Positions 59,350 through 64,000 of a stretch of 64,000 nt of DNA are shown piece by piece. The stretch covers positions 10,395-74,394 of the forward strand of contig QZCP01000083.1 of assembly GCA_003956705.1 (NCBI GenBank), written 5' to 3'. A model generated the notes under the pieces. That model was not told the DNA's origin and searched no databases. It worked only from the letters and a program-made list of their open reading frames with translations. The DNA comes from Brevipalpus yothersi (Eukaryota; Arthropoda; Arachnida; Trombidiformes; Tenuipalpidae). The position numbers and the translations under genes are program-made. Numbering within the stretch: the stretch's first letter is position 1; every line of letters begins with the position of its first letter.

Positions 59350-60060
59350 TCAGCCAGGATGATCATAAAATTGGGTACAGTTTATATCGTTGCAACAACA
59401 GCAAGCTGTTCTATTTGGAGGGGGCTGAATATATGTACGTATAATTTCCTGATCGTCCCTGTATGAATGTACAAGTTTGCCTGTTGAATTTTTGGGTGTG
59501 TTAATATCACATTTCCTTTGGTTTGGATGGCCACAACAACAAGTCGTTGATGGTGGAAGAGAAAATGAGGAGGATGTAGATGATGTAGAAAGTGAGGAAA
59601 GGGATGAAAGTGTAGATGAGGATGTTGATGATGAAGATGTTTGAGGCGGTAGTTTGTTGGTCGATCGATCACGATTCAAATCTTGGCGAGATAATCGAAT
59701 ATGGACAGTGGAGGAAGCTGAAGAACGCGAATTGTGACGATGATGATGATGGGATGATTGATGATGTTGGTATCGAAAATTATTGTGTACCCGTTGATCG
59801 TGAGTGGGCTGACGATTAAGAAGAATATTGCCTGAAGATTCACATGAAGAAGACGAATAAGATGTGAAATCACTTTGTAATCCTAAGCTCAGATCACTGT
59901 CTGATATATTCGACGGTGAGCTTGTACCAGCATTTGCATTTTCACTTCTTTCAGAGGCAGTGGTCAATGTACTAGGAGCAGTTTGAATATTTTCTGTTGT
60001 TGTTGTTGTTACCGATGCTGATGATTTCGATTGCCCAGAACACTTTGATCTAGTATTCAT
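59350..60060 (-). CDS. Ser/His-rich protein with Cys-cluster C-terminus, unknown
   Basis: I recognise no family. The single exon encodes 236 residues from the ATG at 60060. The first two thirds are Ser/Thr-rich with a Gln/His region (HHQSSHHHHRHNSRSS) and long SSSTSSSTLSSLSS-type runs. The last third has two Cys clusters: TTCCCGHPNQRKC and TACCCCNDINCTQ, separated by about 37 residues of ordinary sequence. The Cys clusters could be palmitoylated or metal-binding. There is no signal peptide or membrane helix. The high Ser content and (TCA)n-like codons make chance coding possible, but the CCC/CCCC pair and a 236-codon frame favour a real gene. Also possible: a final exon of a longer gene. Confidence 0.5.
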   Translation of the reverse strand: MNTRSKCSGQSKSSASVTTTTTENIQTAPSTLTTASERSENANAGTSSPSNISDSDLSLGLQSDFTSYSSSSCESSGNILLNRQPTHDQRVHNNFRYQHHQSSHHHHRHNSRSSASSTVHIRLSRQDLNRDRSTNKLPPQTSSSSTSSSTLSSLSSLSTSSTSSSFSLPPSTTCCCGHPNQRKCDINTPKNSTGKLVHSYRDDQEIIRTYIQPPPNRTACCCCNDINCTQFYDHPG

Positions 60061-62200
60061 GAGGAATCATTTGAAGAGAATTCACTAAAATCGAACATGG
60101 AGAGCGAACAGTACAGTACAAGTCAATATCGTCCCACATTTGGCTTCCGTCCGCTTCACTCCCAAATGGGTGAACATGTTAAGCCAACATTCATTCAATC
60201 GAATATCAACCCGAAATCACCACCAATATGAAATGAGGTAGATGTTGTTGTGGTGATCGTTAATGAAGAGTGAAAAGTAAAGAAAAAAAAGACTATATAT
60301 AACTTTGCAATGATGAATATGAGAATGGTGATGAGAAGAAGAGAGGTGAAAAAAAGATTGAGACTTGATCAACTGAAACCTCTCTCTTCAATCAACAGCT
60401 TCAATTCAACTCAAAAAGCATCTCGATTTTCTGCATCATACACACACACACACACCAGAGACCTCTATAATATCCTCACTTTTTGAGACACTTTTTTTTG
60501 GCAACCAAAATTTTTTTGGCCCATGGGCTATGCTAGAGATGAAGGTACCATCAATGGGAGGTGGAAATTTTCCATCATCATGCTGGCAGATGAGCAATTG
60601 AACTTGGAACTGGGAAAAGTTTTACGCAATATCTCGATTCAAATTTGATGGAAGTGGGAGAGAGAGAGAGAGAGAGAGATGGAAAGTTTTCATGGAACGT
60701 TTAACGGTACTTTTTGGACCTTTCTGAATGGTTGGAAGAAAAGTTCGAATAAATTGTCAGTAACGATTTGTGGAGCATCTTTAGACTTTGACACTGTTGA
60801 TGTGATCGAAAAATTGGCAAATCATAAGTGCGTGAGAACGATGAAACATTTTGCAGGAGAGAGATCATAAAACTTGCCAGTTAAAGGTGTTATGATTTGA
60901 TTCGGCTCAGACGTCCGTAACTATCGTCTGGGCTTATGTAATTCAGTATTATCGATACTTGATCTTCATAATGGCTCAATCGTCTGGATTCAGTTTTTTT
61001 ATTGACATGTTTGGCCGTCTGATAATGTAGATCAATGCAGAGGCGTTAAAAACGTCTGGAAGACAGAAAAAGTTCTCTCTCTCTCTCTCTCTCTCTTTCG
61101 CTTGCTCAAGAGTACTGAACTTTGTATTGATCTGATCTGAATTCCTCATCAATTCGAAAGATGTGTGCATCCATTGGAATGCAACCGGATGGGAAACTCC
61201 TAATTCTTCTCTTCTCTCCTCTCTCTCTCTCTCGCCAAACCCTTGTAAGTGGTAGCGTCACAAGTTTATTTGAAGCCAAAGAACATGATATCAGTCACCC
61301 AGATATCTCTTTCTCTCTCTCTCTCTTTTACTTACTTTATGCGTTTAACGTAGAGTGTGATTACTCACTGTTTATCTCAATCATTGGATGTCTATTTATC
61401 AGAGCCGCCGTCGGTTGATAATTTTAATCACTTCTGTCTGGAATGGACGACCGTAGCAAAAGGGTGTATCAATGACTTTCTCTCTTATCGGATTCAAGTC
61501 TGTCTCTCTTGTATTGCGTCACTGAATTGATAGAGAAGCGAAAAAAAAGATTCTCAAGTGATGGTGAAAATATTCGCACTCATTGGCAGTGTTTAGAGTT
61601 GGTCTTATTTTGACTCATTTTTTTGTCAACCAATGAGTTTTTCAACTTTATCTTGAGGTCTAGAAAAGATGAAGAAAAATCACACTTTTTTAAGAAGGAA
61701 AATTTTTGAATCACATTCAAAGCTAAGTTTTTGAGAAGCAAAGTTTTTCAACTTGATTGTCATAAGGCAGACCGGAAGAACATCAAGTGGAACGATAATC
61801 TCTTAACAGCTTCCATACATCAAACGAAAATTCTTCTACTATCTCGGTATCAAGCTGTCAAGACTCTCAGGAAACCTCGGTGTAGAAGTGATAAGAGCCC
61901 AGGTTGAAGCTTGAAAAAGCACAACAGTTTACAGTCTTTTATCAGAAAAATTTTCTTCTTCCCATCTACAAAATGGCTATGTATAGAATATTGACTAACT
62001 CCAACAGGTTTGAACAGGTGAATCTTGTGTGAAAGTAAACTTCAATAAGTTGCAATGTAAAGTAGGCGGACTATCTATGAAGATCAGAAAATTATCATTT
62101 GATACTCATTTTTTCCTAGTATGGTGAAGTGCGACTAGAGATCCGTTTTAAATTGACCACACAACGGACAAATTGACTATAAGCGTGATAAACAGAAATA
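60061..62200. other. Intergenic, no gene seen
   Basis: About 2.1 kb between the divergent Ser-rich gene and the serine dehydratase gene. A CACACACA run at about 60442, a GA tract at 60659-60680, and TC tracts at about 61075 and 61220-61330 are present. No coding exon found. Confidence 0.5.
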
Positions 62201-63264
62201 ATGGAGTCAAAATTTTTACACACTGTGAGTCCATTGATTGAATCCGATGAATTGAGAAAATTTACTCGCAATAGACGAGTCTTCTTGAAAATGGATAACA
62301 ATCAAGTTCCAGGAAGCTTTAAAATTCGAGGAATTGGAAAACGATGTCAACAGGTGTGTAAAAATAGCTAACTTTGTGTTATCGTCCGTTTTCTGCTCAA
62401 TGATTATTTTCACCTCTCTGATTGAAGGCAAAAAAAGATGGATTCAATGGAATAGTGTGCCCTTCTGGTGGAAATGCTGGAATTGCCGCTGCCTATGCAG
62501 CTCGAGAACTTGGCCTGAGGGCAATCATAGCCATATTTGGAAATAGTTCATCAGAAGTTATCAATCGTATTAAACGATATGGTGCTGAGGTTGTTCTGTC
62601 TGGAAATTCATCTACTGAAATCATTGCGGATGCTGAAAGATTAGGAAAAATTAACAATTTTGAAATGATACATCCATACAACCACCCCACAGTCTGGGAA
62701 GGACACTCATCGTTGATTGACGAAATTCATGACCAATTGGAAGGTGAAGTTCCATCACTGGTAGTCACATGTTGTGGTGGAGGTGGACTTTTCTGTGGAA
62801 TCATGATAGGCTTGGAGCGAAAAGGATGGCTTAATACTGGAGTTCTGGTGGTAGAAACTACCGGAGCGAGATGTTTCAATGATATGATTGAAAATGGATT
62901 CAATCCTAAATTCAGACCTTGTGATTCTATTGCCAAAACTCTATCAGCGGAAGAAGTTTGTCAAAGAGCTGCAGACTTGTCTCGCAACAGTTCAATGCCG
63001 ATTTTTTCTCGTCTTGTTGAAGATGAAGAGGCTATCAAGGCAGTACTTCGATTTGCCGATGAACAGAGAGTTTTGATTGAAGTTTCATGTGCCACTGTCC
63101 TGGCTGCCGCCTATTCAGGAATAATTGCCGAAATTTTAGAGAAAACTCCAAACCTACCCTCAGGACCGGTGGTGCTAGTGATTTGTGGTGGAAATGATAT
63201 TTGCGTTAAAAAATTGGTTGAGTGGGCTGACAAGTATCCTCCAGAATCAAGTGGAAAATCATGA
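62201..63264 (+). CDS. L-serine dehydratase-like PLP enzyme (SDS/SDSL family)
   Basis: A fold type II PLP enzyme. Family members deaminate L-serine or L-threonine to pyruvate or 2-oxobutyrate. Exons: 62201-62353 and 62428-63264 (phase 0), giving 329 residues, as in animal SDS (328). The cofactor Lys is K41 in GSFKIRG. The phosphate-binding CPSGGNAG motif is at 62-69. The TCCGGGGLFCGI glycine loop, HPTVWEGHSSL, the VEVSC (vertebrate VEPAC) region, and CGGNDICVKKL are all conserved. Human SDS has CSSAGNAG in place of CPSGGNAG, so the CPSGG form is a small difference. The start is the ATG at 62201. SDS versus SDSL (the less active paralogue) is not resolved; family is sure. Confidence 0.92.
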
Positions 63265-64000
63265 AAAATGGGCAAAGAATTCTTCAGACTCCCACACACA
63301 CATTCCCAACCACGATGATTGGATACATTCCTCACAAGATGCCACTGGGAGGCATGGAAACATAACAGATTGAAGATGTAAAATAAAATCCATGTATTCT
63401 TCCAGGTTTAGTGGCCATTCCTCATCAATTTTGTGGTTTCAATGTAATCTCAAAGTTTATGCAGCCATATAAATACCACAGTTTTTCGAAAATTCCCTCG
63501 TGAAATTGTCTCTTTTAAAGCATTGCAATCAGATCTTACCGAGAAAAGAAAAAATAGATAAACATGTTAAATGAATTCGAAAGTTTCCAGAGAATATCCT
63601 AGATTATTCGAGATTTTATTTTGAATCATTATTTTTCCTTCCTTCATTATATTTTACCCCTCTTTTTCAGTAAAATCTCCTATAAAAAGATATCGTATTA
63701 TTTTTTTCCAGGTGTATTCTTGTTTCTCCACGAAACCTAATCAAAGGATTCTCAAGAAAAAAGTTCCTAAAATCGGTATTCATTTCCCAGATACATTGAT
63801 GTACTTGAAATAGAATATGGCATGGTTTGACTCACTGAGAAGCGAACAGTTTCGAGCCTAATGATCATAATTTGGATCTCTCATTTTTCAAGAAATCTTT
63901 TCAATATCCAATAACTTCTCTGGTACAAATGCGAAGTAAAGCTATCAGCAAATAATGACAATGTAAAAATTCTTCAATTTGGAGCACAAAGGATCAAACA
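63265..64000. other. 3' flank, no gene seen
   Basis: AT-rich sequence after the dehydratase stop codon. An AATAAA-like signal occurs near 63382 (AAATAAAATCC). No further gene recognised to the window edge. Confidence 0.5.

Noticed and set aside
62116..62431. Minus-strand frames over the serine dehydratase first exon.
   Set aside because: Antisense shadows of exon 1, which has the PLP lysine motif and a clean splice on the plus strand.

Overview
This window looks like nuclear DNA of an arthropod, most likely a chelicerate and perhaps a mite. It is AT-rich and has spliceosomal introns, usually short, with GTAAG-type donors. It carries typical animal genes, a CHH/ITP-family neuropeptide and a tandem cluster of ionotropic-receptor-like proteins. 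Dinucleotide (GA)n/(TC)n tracts are abundant. I could not identify the species. Exon models were built by hand from frame continuity, GT-AG sites and remembered family conservation.

Layout. Positions 1-19482 (minus strand) hold the first four coding exons of a glypican, including a 15 kb first intron full of GA/TC microsatellites and one assembly gap (13449-13882). The 3' end of the gene lies beyond position 1. Next come a fragment of a DEAH-box splicing helicase (about 21157-21369), an intronless presenilin (21477-22697), an unrecognised five-exon small basic protein (23842-24763), three tandem ionotropic-receptor-like genes (25382-26566, 27581-28771, 29665-30858), and two paralogous secreted coiled-coil genes (31476-32882, 33370-34730). 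All of these are on the minus strand. A BRD7/BRD9 bromodomain gene (minus, 35217-37435) is head-to-head with the translocon-associated protein delta gene (plus, 38179-38893). A second intronless presenilin (plus, 39903-41258) follows, then a CHH/ITP hormone gene (42211-42787), a QSOX sulfhydryl oxidase (44043-46121), an M1 aminopeptidase (48582-52776) and a Ly6/three-finger protein (53921-54613). An E2F4/5-type factor (minus, 55087-56794) is head-to-head with eIF4E (plus, 57813-58798). A Ser/His/Cys-rich protein of unknown function (minus, 59350-60060) and a serine dehydratase-like PLP enzyme (plus, 62201-63264) close the window.

There is no operon logic here. The two head-to-head pairs (BRD/SSR4 and E2F/eIF4E) probably share promoter regions. 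Several genes act in the secretory pathway: TRAP delta at the translocon, QSOX in disulfide formation, and glypican, aminopeptidase and the Ly6 protein at the cell surface. The observations most worth a second look are the presenilin pair with Trp-Asp in place of Tyr-Asp at the catalytic site, the receptor cluster, the secreted coiled-coil pair (one copy apparently frame-shifted in its signal exon), the Arg-Lys-containing CxxC of the QSOX, and a perfect palindromic E2F-type site near the unknown small gene.
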